Source of the DNA: Nitrospirota bacterium
GTDB lineage: Bacteria; Nitrospirota; UBA9217
DNA length: 5,724 nt
Assembly: GCA_021788515.1 (NCBI GenBank)
Contig: JAJYKN010000111.1
Span: forward strand, 1-5,724
Direction of reading: 5' to 3'
Part shown: piece after piece, positions 1 to 5,601 of the stretch
Layout of the letters: each line of letters starts with the position of its first letter
How positions within the stretch are numbered: the first letter of the stretch is position 1
The notes under the pieces: generated by a model
The model's input: the letters and a program-made list of their open reading frames with translations, nothing else
Database searches by the model: none
What the model was told of the DNA's origin: nothing
Made by a program: the position numbers and the translations under genes

Positions 1-873
1 GCCATTGCGTTCCTGCGGAGCCTGAACCGCGAAGTGTACCGCGCCTTCCCCGATGTGCAGGCCATCGCTGAGGAGTCGACGTCGTGGCCCATGGTCTCGC
101 GGCCCGCGCATGTGGGCGGGCTGGGCTTCGGCATGAAGTGGAACATGGGATGGATGCATGATACGCTGGCGTATTTTGCCCAGGACCCGGTTTTCCGCAA
201 GTACCATCACAGCAACATTACCTTCAGCATCTGGTACGCGTTTTTCGAGAACTTCATGCTGCCGCTGTCGCACGACGAGGTGGTGTACGGCAAAGGCTCC
301 CTTGCCGGCAAGATGCCCGGCGGCGGCCCGCAGAAGATGGCGAACCTGCGGCTCCTCTTCGGCTACCTCTACGCCCATCCGGGCAAGAAACTGCTGTTCA
401 TGGGGGATGAACTGGGACAGTGGGCGGAATGGAGCCATGAACGGAGCATTGAGTGGCATCTCCTGCAGTTCCAGTCCCACTACGGCGTCTGGAAATGGGT
501 CCGCGACCTGAACCGCCTCTACCGGAGCGAGCCCGCGCTCTACGAGGTCGACTTCGAGAACGCGGGGTTCGAGTGGGTCGACTTCGGCGACCAGGAGTCG
601 AGCGTTATCAGCTTCCTCAGGAAGGGACGGTCCCCGGGTGATGTTGTCCTCGTCGTATGTAATTTTACGCCGGTGCCGCGCCTGAACTATTGCGTCGGCG
701 TTCCCGAGGCCGGGTTCTGGAGGGAACTCCTGAACAGCGACGCAAGGGATTACGGCGGGGAAGGGTACGGGAACCTCGGCGGAGTGGAAGCATTGGCTGT
801 GCCGTGCCACCACCGGAGCCATTCGCTCCTGCTCACGCTGCCGCCGCTCGGGATCGTCGTGTTCAAGAAATGA
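1..873 (+). CDS. glgB: 1,4-alpha-glucan branching enzyme GlgB, C-terminal part (5' truncated by window edge)
   Basis: Cytoplasmic glycogen branching enzyme (GH13 family). It cuts alpha-1,4 glucan chains and rejoins them by alpha-1,6 bonds. The reading frame is open from base 1, so the true start lies outside the window; 290 residues are present, against roughly 630-730 for the family. What is visible is the end of the catalytic barrel and the C-terminal beta domain. GH13 region III is seen as IAEEST (acid/base Glu at local residue 24). Region IV is LPLSHDEVV (transition-state Asp at local residue 92). Other family signatures are [36 protein letters not shown] and LLLTLPPLG. The catalytic nucleophile Asp lies upstream of the window. 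The frame is intact to a TGA at 871-873. It is on the opposite strand from glgC, so the two are not one operon. Identification rests on recalled similarity to E. coli GlgB along the whole visible length. Confidence 0.97.
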   Translation, partial: AIAFLRSLNREVYRAFPDVQAIAEESTSWPMVSRPAHVGGLGFGMKWNMGWMHDTLAYFAQDPVFRKYHHSNITFSIWYAFFENFMLPLSHDEVVYGKGSLAGKMPGGGPQKMANLRLLFGYLYAHPGKKLLFMGDELGQWAEWSHERSIEWHLLQFQSHYGVWKWVRDLNRLYRSEPALYEVDFENAGFEWVDFGDQESSVISFLRKGRSPGDVVLVVCNFTPVPRLNYCVGVPEAGFWRELLNSDARDYGGEGYGNLGGVEALAVPCHHRSHSLLLTLPPLGIVVFKK

Positions 874-891
874 GGGAAAAACTGATTCAAG

Positions 892-909
892 ACTCAAGAT
901 GCATTGAGT
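892..909 (+). terminator. Weak hairpin just downstream of glgB
   Basis: A perfect 6-bp inverted repeat, ACTCAA and TTGAGT, around a 6-base loop lies 18 bases after the glgB stop codon. The position suits an end-of-transcript structure, but no T-run follows and the stem is AT-rich and short. It is therefore not a convincing intrinsic terminator; Rho-dependent ending or chance are as likely. Confidence 0.2.
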
Positions 910-1026
910 GGTCCGATTGTTCGGCAGGCTCACGGCTCACTCCCGCACCCGGCGTTTATGAGTGCAATGCGCAGCCTGCACTTCTCGAAGGGAAAGCCAG
1001 CACGCCGCCACGATGTGAATATTCAC

Positions 1027-1055
1027 TTGACTGTAGAATTGGGGTCTGCAATACT
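1027..1055 (+). promoter_or_regulatory. Putative sigma70-type promoter with no clear gene
   Basis: TTGACT (5 of 6 to the -35 consensus), a 17-base spacer and AATACT (4 of 6 to the -10 consensus) read on the + strand. A transcript would start near 1062. The only downstream + frames are a 22-codon ORF from 1147 and the 46-codon stub from 1212. It could be a leftover promoter of a decayed gene, the promoter of a small RNA, or chance. Confidence 0.3.
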
Positions 1056-1211
1056 CCGTCTGCACCATTGACCTTCTCGCCGCTGAGTTCGACGAATCCA
1101 ACACCAAGATGTCGCCGGAAGTACTACGAAATGCAATAAGCGTGAAATGCAGTTTCGTATCAAGGCAGTGCGTCACTATGAAGAAAAGTATGGATCAGGG
1201 ATGCCATTCCT

Positions 1212-1352
1212 ATGAACATCAATAAGTATTTCGAGTATTTCAGCGGAAAATCAAAGTTCTTCCTCATAACGTCCGCGCTCGGACTCGACCTGCTTATCGG
1301 TACACCAGGACAGCTCTCCTCAAAAAAAGCAGGAGTTGTCCGAATCGCATAG
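1212..1352 (+). pseudogene. Possible N-terminal remnant of a membrane sensor / signalling protein
   Basis: A 46-codon ORF runs from ATG to TAG. It starts MNINKYFEYFSGKSKFF and continues into one hydrophobic stretch, LITSALGLDLLIG (about residues 18-30). From memory, this resembles the opening of membrane-anchored GGDEF or PAS proteins of delta-proteobacteria. In those, a short basic amphipathic leader and a first transmembrane helix are followed by a motif like DYLTG and further helices. Here the match fades after GTPGQLSS and the frame stops, so the periplasmic part and all output domains are missing. There is no strong Shine-Dalgarno; CAGGGA about 11 bases upstream is the best candidate. 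It may be a relic left by deletion, a small membrane protein, or coincidence. Confidence 0.3.
1308..1341. terminator. Imperfect inverted repeat 3' of the barrel gene
   Basis: Arms 1308-1320 and 1331-1341 pair over 11 base pairs with one G-T type pair and a 2-base bulge, around the loop CAAAAAAAGC. The structure lies 19 bases past the minus-strand stop at 1360, where a terminator for that gene would be expected. The A/T run is inside the loop rather than after the stem on either strand. It is therefore not a canonical intrinsic terminator, though it could protect an RNA 3' end. It also overlaps the last part of the 1212-1352 stub. Confidence 0.35.
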
Positions 1353-1359
1353 CGTGCGG

Positions 1360-1872
1360 TCAAAATAGTATCGCGAAAAGCAGTTCCGGGTAGGTTTCCG
1401 TGCAGGACGCATATACGGTCCTGTCGCAATTGAGATGAACGTCCTCTGCCAGGCCCGCGCCGAAGTAGGCGCTTCCTCCCGCGAGAAAATACACGCCTGC
1501 CCGGGCGCCGATGGTATCATGGTCCCGGTATCCCTCGATGAACGTGCGGCGATAGAACGCGCCGACATAGGGTTTGACGGACCCCGCCATGTTCAGAACC
1601 ATGCGCGCCTGGGGACTCACCTGCTCGATCCGCGGCGAATTTCCCGACCACTGCTCGGCATCGAGCCCGATTTCGATCCCGTCTGCTATGAAGTAACCTC
1701 CCCCCACGGCGAAGATTGAGTAATTCCGGTTAAAGGCCGTAGCGCCTCCAAATCCGAGGGAAAGCCGCGCGTTTCCCCGGCTAAAGGGCGAGGCGCTCCC
1801 GCCCCATGCTGCCGTGGCAATAATCGGAAGCAGGAGGAGTATGACTGCGGCGTACCATAATCTTTTCATCAT
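1360..1872 (-). CDS. Small exported outer-membrane beta-barrel-like protein of unknown function
   Basis: A 170-residue protein begins at the first of two adjacent ATGs (1872), chosen because AAAGGA lies 6 bases upstream. A longer frame to 1923 would add a lysine-rich leader with no ribosome site and would bury the signal peptide. The N-terminus MMKRLWYAAVILLLLPIIA, with an Ala-rich cleavage area near residue 22, is a clear Sec signal peptide. The mature ~148 residues alternate polar and apolar residues in Gly- and aromatic-rich strands (LSLGFGGATAF, FAVGGGYFIADGIEIGLDAE, KPYVGAFYRR, ARAGVYFLAGG, AYFGAGLAED). The protein ends in LLFAILF, a terminal-Phe beta-signal for BAM insertion. The size fits an eight-stranded barrel. 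Two cysteines near the end (NC...SC) could form a disulfide. Its substrate is unknown. It follows the PAS sensor after a 96-base gap on the same strand; I see no convincing promoter in that gap, so read-through is possible. Confidence 0.75.
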   Translation of the reverse strand: MMKRLWYAAVILLLLPIIATAAWGGSASPFSRGNARLSLGFGGATAFNRNYSIFAVGGGYFIADGIEIGLDAEQWSGNSPRIEQVSPQARMVLNMAGSVKPYVGAFYRRTFIEGYRDHDTIGARAGVYFLAGGSAYFGAGLAEDVHLNCDRTVYASCTETYPELLFAILF

Positions 1873-1878
1873 AGTTCG

Positions 1879-1884
1879 TCCTTT
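1879..1884 (-). promoter_or_regulatory. Ribosome binding site setting the barrel protein start
   Basis: AAAGGA on the minus strand lies 6 bases before the ATG at 1872-1870. It favours this start over the in-frame ATG 51 bases further upstream, which has no comparable site. Confidence 0.7.
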
Positions 1885-1968
1885 CTTTTCGAGTTGCTTC
1901 TTTTTTTGACCATCGGTCTTCAACAGGGGGACCGCTTCGTTGCGAGCGAGGATTGCCGCCGCGTCCGT

Positions 1969-4203
1969 TCAGGTGGACGAGCGTCCCTTGTCCTTGGAGT
2001 CTTCTTCCTTATAGTACTCGGGGTACAGCTTCTTTGCGCAATCCGCGCACAAGCCGTGGCTGAACTTAGCGTCCGTGTGGTCATGTATGTACGCTTCCAG
2101 CTGGTGCCAGGAGCCCTTGTCATCACGGATTTTTTTGCAGGATGAGCAGATCGGCAGGATCCCGTGCAGGGTCTTGATCTCGGCCAGTGCCTTTTGAAGG
2201 TCGGCAATCAATTTTTCCCGCTCCCCTTCAACCTGTTTGATGTCGCTGATATCCCGGAATACCGTGATTGAGGCGGTCACCCGACCGTTTTCTTTCAGCG
2301 GAGTGGAAATAACAGAGGCAGGAAACAGGGTGCCGTCTTTCCTCATGAACATCTGGTTATGGGAAAAAAAGCGTGTGCCCAATTGAATCACGTTATGCAT
2401 CTTGCACTCGTCGAAGGACAGGGGGGACCCGTCGGGCTTCCGGCTGTGGATCGCATTATGGATGTTCTTGTGGCGGAGTTCGTCTTCGGTCCATCCCAGG
2501 AGGCGCTCAGCCTCGGGGTTCATGAAAGTGACTTCGCCCCTGTCATTGAGGACGTAGAGACCTTCGCCCAGAGAAGCGGTGATATCACGGAGTTTCTTTT
2601 CGTTCTGTTGGATGGCTTCTTCCGCCAGCTTGCGATCCGTAACGTCGTACCCGACGATTGCCACCGCGCCGACTTCTCCCTGTGCGTTGAAAACCGGGTA
2701 GATCGAATTGTCGATGACCCTGCCCATCCGCTCATCTTCAAAACGGACCGGCTTTTTCGTCCGGATAACCTCGGCGACATGCTTTTCCCGTATCTGGGCC
2801 ACTTCCGGCGGAAGAATTTGGTCTGCCGTGAGGCCGATAAACTTCTGTACGGTTTTGCCGAACCGTTTGGCCACCGTCTCGTTCGCTGCGAGGATGCGCC
2901 CCTCTCTATCCATGAGGAAGGCCGATTCGTCGATGGCATTCATGAAGGTGCGCAGCAGTTCCGAGGATTGCCGGAGTTCTTCCTCTGCGCGTTTGCGCTC
3001 CGTGATGTCCCGCATGATGACGAGGGTGAACATCTCTCCAAAAAGTTCATATGTGGACGCGTGGACATCCATGACGAACTCGGATCCGTCCTGTCGCAGC
3101 CCCTTGGACTCATAGACCATGGGAACGGCTTCGCCGTGGGCACGCCGCCGGATCCTGTCCAGGATCGTCGTGCGCTCAGCCGGTGCGATGAGTTCCAGGA
3201 CCGGTTTGCCGACCAGTTCCCCGGGGGTCGAATATCCGAACAACGCAGCATATGCCGTGTTGACGAATACATGTACACCCGCGCGCGAAACGCCGATGGC
3301 GTCGATGGAGTTCTCAAAAATGGTCCTGAATTTTATCTCATTTGCATGGCGTTCCTCTTCGATATGTTTGCGTTCCGTGATATCGCGGGAAATGCCGATC
3401 ACCGAGACAGGCTGATTTTTGTCGTCCAGAACATAGGTCGTTGAAACTTCAGTCCACACCGTTGTTCCGTTTTTGCGCGGCTGTTCGACTTCCTTCAGCT
3501 CGACAGGAGGAACGGTTTCTCCCCTGCGAAATTCATCCAAAATCCGCCCCATCCAGGTTTGCACATTTCTCAGTGAGTCCGGCGTCAGACTTGCTTCCAG
3601 TGGTTGCGCCATGACCTCCTCGGCAGTGTAGCCGCGCAACCGGAACACACTGGGGCTTACATAGGTAAATCTCATGCTCTGCAGGTCAAGTTGCCAGACC
3701 ACATCGGTTGTATTTTCGGCCAGGATCCGGTAGCGCCGCTCGCTTTTTTCCAGCGCTTCCTTGGATATCCTCGCCTGTTCTTCGGCCTGCTGTACGCTTA
3801 TCTGGTTATATCGGAGTGAAAAAACCGTGATCAGGACGATTCCACAAAAGACGCCGACGTAGATCATCGCATTCCTGCGCCAGTCCGCGAAGACGACGCG
3901 AACATCGCGCCCCACGGCAACGACGAGCGGTTTATCCAGGTGGGCGGCGGCGGGGTGGATTGTCCGCACAGCCAATACGCGCTCGACTCCCGCTGCGTCA
4001 ACGGTCCCGGACAGGATGCTTGCCTTTCTGCCGCTTTCGCGGTGGGGTGCTCCAGATAGAGGTCGTATGCCAGTACCATCCCCAGCAGCGAGAGGATGCC
4101 GATGGTCAAAATCCAATGCTTGTGAAATCTTTTCACTCTGTCCGCGCTCATGTGCCCGCCACTCGGTGTCACGTAGACCTTCAGCTTTTCGCTTTATCGG
4201 CAT
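1969..4203 (-). CDS. Multi-PAS membrane sensor with C-terminal CxxC-CxxC module; N-terminal sensor domain apparently disrupted
   Basis: The open frame is 744 codons. Residues 1-53 look like an out-of-frame shadow and are probably not real protein. From about residue 54 (HRESGRKASILSGTV...) to 105 (DKPLVVAVGRD) the sequence resembles the tail of a periplasmic Cache-type sensor domain. A transmembrane helix follows (about 111-132). Four PAS domains come next, near 153-278, 287-403, 413-525 and 536-655. Typical signatures are RYRILAENTTDVVW, GISRDITERK, MRDITERKRAEEEL, VGYDVTDRKLAEEA and VFRDISDIKQVE. A helical linker (656-680) leads to a terminal module, GILPICSSCKKIRDDKGSWH...HGLCADCAKKLYPEY, with Cys 686, 689, 719 and 722 as possible metal ligands. 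No histidine kinase, GGDEF, EAL or HD domain is present, so the output is unknown. The likely real start and first membrane helix are in another frame at 4172-4047; see that entry. The sensor follows glgC closely on the same strand, so it is probably co-transcribed. The call as a PAS sensor is firm; the N-terminus is not. Confidence 0.88.
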   Translation of the reverse strand: MPIKRKAEGLRDTEWRAHERGQSEKISQALDFDHRHPLAAGDGTGIRPLSGAPHRESGRKASILSGTVDAAGVERVLAVRTIHPAAAHLDKPLVVAVGRDVRVVFADWRRNAMIYVGVFCGIVLITVFSLRYNQISVQQAEEQARISKEALEKSERRYRILAENTTDVVWQLDLQSMRFTYVSPSVFRLRGYTAEEVMAQPLEASLTPDSLRNVQTWMGRILDEFRRGETVPPVELKEVEQPRKNGTTVWTEVSTTYVLDDKNQPVSVIGISRDITERKHIEEERHANEIKFRTIFENSIDAIGVSRAGVHVFVNTAYAALFGYSTPGELVGKPVLELIAPAERTTILDRIRRRAHGEAVPMVYESKGLRQDGSEFVMDVHASTYELFGEMFTLVIMRDITERKRAEEELRQSSELLRTFMNAIDESAFLMDREGRILAANETVAKRFGKTVQKFIGLTADQILPPEVAQIREKHVAEVIRTKKPVRFEDERMGRVIDNSIYPVFNAQGEVGAVAIVGYDVTDRKLAEEAIQQNEKKLRDITASLGEGLYVLNDRGEVTFMNPEAERLLGWTEDELRHKNIHNAIHSRKPDGSPLSFDECKMHNVIQLGTRFFSHNQMFMRKDGTLFPASVISTPLKENGRVTASITVFRDISDIKQVEGEREKLIADLQKALAEIKTLHGILPICSSCKKIRDDKGSWHQLEAYIHDHTDAKFSHGLCADCAKKLYPEYYKEEDSKDKGRSST
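4047..4172 (-). pseudogene. Out-of-frame N-terminus (first transmembrane segment) of the PAS sensor
   Basis: In a different minus frame, a GTG at 4172 has GAAGG 5 bases upstream; an in-frame ATG follows at 4151. The product begins (from the ATG) MSADRVKRFHKHW and continues ILTIGILSLLGMVLAYDLYLEH. This is a positively charged leader followed by one strong hydrophobic helix, as expected for the first membrane anchor of a Cache-PAS sensor. After LEH (codon 4049-4047) this frame turns Pro- and Ser-rich and loses sense. At the same place the main frame becomes family-like at HRESG (His codon 4044-4042). The simplest reading is that one gene lost most of its periplasmic domain by an out-of-frame deletion. 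A sequencing or assembly error is the alternative. Confidence 0.6.
4178..4182 (-). promoter_or_regulatory. Ribosome binding site for the GTG start of the PAS sensor
   Basis: GAAGG on the minus strand lies 5 bases before the GTG at 4172-4170. The ATG at 4203 that opens the longest frame has no such site in front of it. This supports the view that translation was meant to begin in the membrane-helix frame. Confidence 0.5.
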
Positions 4204-4213
4204 GTCAACGCGC

Positions 4214-5446
4214 CTACTTCGTCACGACGACGATCCCCGATTCGGTAACCGTGCATCCGCGCATCCGGTCCTCCTCCAGGTCGAATCCGATTTCCGTGCC
4301 GGGCGGAATGTGAACATTCTCGTCGATAATGGCCTTTCTGACCCGTGCATTTCTGCCGACATCGACGTTCTCGAAGAGGATGGAGTCCTCAATCAGCGCA
4401 TGGCTGTGCACGCGGCAGGAGGGTCCCAGGATCGAGCGACGCACCGTCGCGCCGCTCGTGATGCAGCCGCCGCACACGAGGGAATCCAGGTTGTGGCCCC
4501 GCCGGCCTTCGTCGTCAAACACGGTCTTTGCCGGAGGGAGATTGCCCTGGTTCGTCAGGATCGGCCAATTGTAGTTGTAGAGGTTCAGCTGCGGGCTGAC
4601 GCTGATCAGGTCCATGTTCGCCTCGTAATAGGAATCGATGGTGCCTACGTCCTTCCAGTAGCCGCGCTCATTAGAACTCATGCCGGGCACGGAGTTATCG
4701 ATGAAGTTGTAGGCGAAGATCTTGTCTCCCTGGTCGAGCATCATGGGGATCACGTGCCTGCCGAAGTCGAGGTCGTCGTATTTGCGTTTGCCTTTTTTCA
4801 GGATGTCGATGAGCTTTTCCGCGGAAAAAATATAATTGCCCATGGACGCAAGGCAGGTGTTCCGGCCGGGGATCAGCTGCGGTTGTTCCGGTTTTTCCTG
4901 GAACGAATTGACCGTAAGGTCTTCGCCCACGGAGAGGACCCCGAAGCGGCCGGCCTCGGCAGGGGGAACCTCGAGAGCGGCGATCGTGATGTCCGCTTTG
5001 TGCATGCGGTGGTACGACATCATCTGCGCGATGTCCATCTTGTAGATGTGGTCGCCGCCGAAGATCAGAACAAAGTCTGCGCCAGACGATTCAATGAACC
5101 GGAGGTTGTGATAAATGGCGTCGGCCGTGCCGGTATACCACTGCTCGCCGATATGGGTCGTTTCCGGCGAGATGGTGTCGTAGAATTCGCCCAAGCCCAC
5201 CCATCGTCCCCAGGACTCCTTGATGTGCTTGCTGAGGGAATAGGCATGGTACTGGGTCAGGATGTAGGCCCTCCTGACGCCCGAGTTAAAGAGATTGGAG
5301 AGCACGAAGTCGATGATCTTGTACTTGCCGCCAAAGGGGACCGCGGGCTTGGGCCTGTTGATGGTGATGGGGCTGAGCCGCTCGCCCTTGCCGCCCGCCA
5401 GGACCATCGCAATGGTGTTTCGCGTGATGTTGCCGTTCACATACAT
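4214..5446 (-). CDS. glgC: Glucose-1-phosphate adenylyltransferase (ADP-glucose pyrophosphorylase)
   Basis: A cytoplasmic enzyme that turns ATP and glucose-1-phosphate into ADP-glucose and pyrophosphate, the committed step of bacterial glycogen synthesis. The protein is complete at 410 residues, normal for the family. The N-terminal nucleotidyltransferase domain has LAGGKGERLSPIT (17-28), PKPAVPFGGKYKIIDFVLSN (32-51, with Lys33 at the position of the E. coli activator-binding Lys39), ILTQYHAYSLSKHI (62-75), WYTGTADAIYHN (103-114) and GGDHIYKMD (130-138, catalytic Asp132). FQEKP (182-186) carries the glucose-1-phosphate-binding Lys185. YWKDVGTIDSYYEANMDL (263-280) closes the domain. From about 300 on, the left-handed beta-helix domain shows hexapeptide-like repeats (LVCGGCITSGATV, AIIDENVHIPPGTEIG). 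The ATG start is supported by AAAGGAGG 10 bases upstream. The PAS sensor follows on the same strand within 10-62 bases. Allosteric control by sugar phosphates is known for the family; which effector applies here cannot be read from sequence. Confidence 0.98.
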   Translation of the reverse strand: MYVNGNITRNTIAMVLAGGKGERLSPITINRPKPAVPFGGKYKIIDFVLSNLFNSGVRRAYILTQYHAYSLSKHIKESWGRWVGLGEFYDTISPETTHIGEQWYTGTADAIYHNLRFIESSGADFVLIFGGDHIYKMDIAQMMSYHRMHKADITIAALEVPPAEAGRFGVLSVGEDLTVNSFQEKPEQPQLIPGRNTCLASMGNYIFSAEKLIDILKKGKRKYDDLDFGRHVIPMMLDQGDKIFAYNFIDNSVPGMSSNERGYWKDVGTIDSYYEANMDLISVSPQLNLYNYNWPILTNQGNLPPAKTVFDDEGRRGHNLDSLVCGGCITSGATVRRSILGPSCRVHSHALIEDSILFENVDVGRNARVRKAIIDENVHIPPGTEIGFDLEEDRMRGCTVTESGIVVVTK

Positions 5447-5456
5447 GAAAGCCGGG

Positions 5457-5464
5457 CCTCCTTT
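5457..5464 (-). promoter_or_regulatory. Strong ribosome binding site of glgC
   Basis: AAAGGAGG on the minus strand lies 10 bases before the glgC ATG at 5446. It is a near-perfect Shine-Dalgarno, the strongest in the window, with slightly long spacing. It supports the 410-residue start. Confidence 0.85.
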
Positions 5465-5493
5465 GTTCGCGCAAAAACATCTAGCATACAGAA

Positions 5494-5522
5494 ATCATAG
5501 TCGAGACCGGATGGAATTACAA
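5494..5522 (-). promoter_or_regulatory. Putative sigma70-type promoter of glgC
   Basis: Read on the minus strand: TTGTAA (-35, 4 of 6), a 17-base spacer and TATGAT (-10, 5 of 6). Transcription would start near 5487, giving a leader of about 40 bases that carries the AAAGGAGG site. It is correctly placed and oriented for glgC and probably for the downstream sensor gene. Confidence 0.6.
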
Positions 5523-5586
5523 GGTGGAACCGATAAAAACGGCTGAATGGCGCTATGGTTGAAAACAGTTTATAGCTTGCCGCATT

Positions 5587-5601
5587 TTGTGAAAGTCACA
5601 A
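5587..5601. repeat. 15-bp palindrome, possible operator, upstream of glgC
   Basis: TTGTGA-AAG-TCACAA is a perfect inverted repeat with 6-base arms and a 3-base centre. Its TGTGA/TCACA arms match CRP-type half-sites, but the centre is 3 rather than 6 bases, so it is not a standard CRP site. It lies about 65 bases above the glgC -35 box and overlaps the ATG of the possible divergent gene at 5601, a position where a regulator could affect both. Confidence 0.35.

Larger units (their letters stand above)
874..1359. other. Gene-poor region between glgB and the barrel protein gene
   Basis: These 486 bases lie between the convergent 3' ends of glgB (+) and the small barrel gene (-). No long frame here has a recognisable product; the 79-149 codon frames on either strand show no family motif and mostly overlap each other. 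What can be supported is a weak hairpin at 892-909, a promoter-like pair at 1027-1055, a short sensor-like stub at 1212-1352 and a stronger hairpin at 1308-1341. Parts look like decayed coding DNA, an inference from the stub only. Confidence 0.5.

Noticed and set aside
1147..1215. 22-codon + ORF starting MQFRIKAVRHYEEKYG
   Set aside because: It is very short, has no Shine-Dalgarno and overlaps the start of the next stub. The faint resemblance to transposase-like helices is too weak to claim.
1873..1923. Longer start for the barrel protein (MKTDGQKKKQLEKKGRT leader)
   Set aside because: It would place the signal peptide 17 residues inside the protein, and the upstream start lacks a ribosome site. 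The AAAGGA motif falls inside this leader and fits the start at 1872.
1898..1924. Terminator after the PAS sensor (GACC-GAT-GGTC beside a run of seven A/T)
   Set aside because: The stem is only 4 bp, and on the minus strand the run reads as A rather than T, so it cannot act as an intrinsic terminator for the sensor transcript.
2359..3444. 361-codon open frame on the + strand antisense to the PAS sensor
   Set aside because: It is the mirror frame of a gene with four clear PAS domains. It shows no motif of its own and no ribosome site; long antisense frames are expected at this base composition.
4016..5500. 494-codon open frame on the + strand antisense to glgC
   Set aside because: It covers the reverse of glgC, which has full catalytic motifs. 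Its translation is rich in V, H, R and D with no family motif, the usual look of an antisense frame in GC-rich coding DNA.
5588..5600. Classical CRP site TGTGA...TCACA
   Set aside because: The arms match but the spacer is 3 bases rather than 6. It is kept only as an unassigned palindrome.
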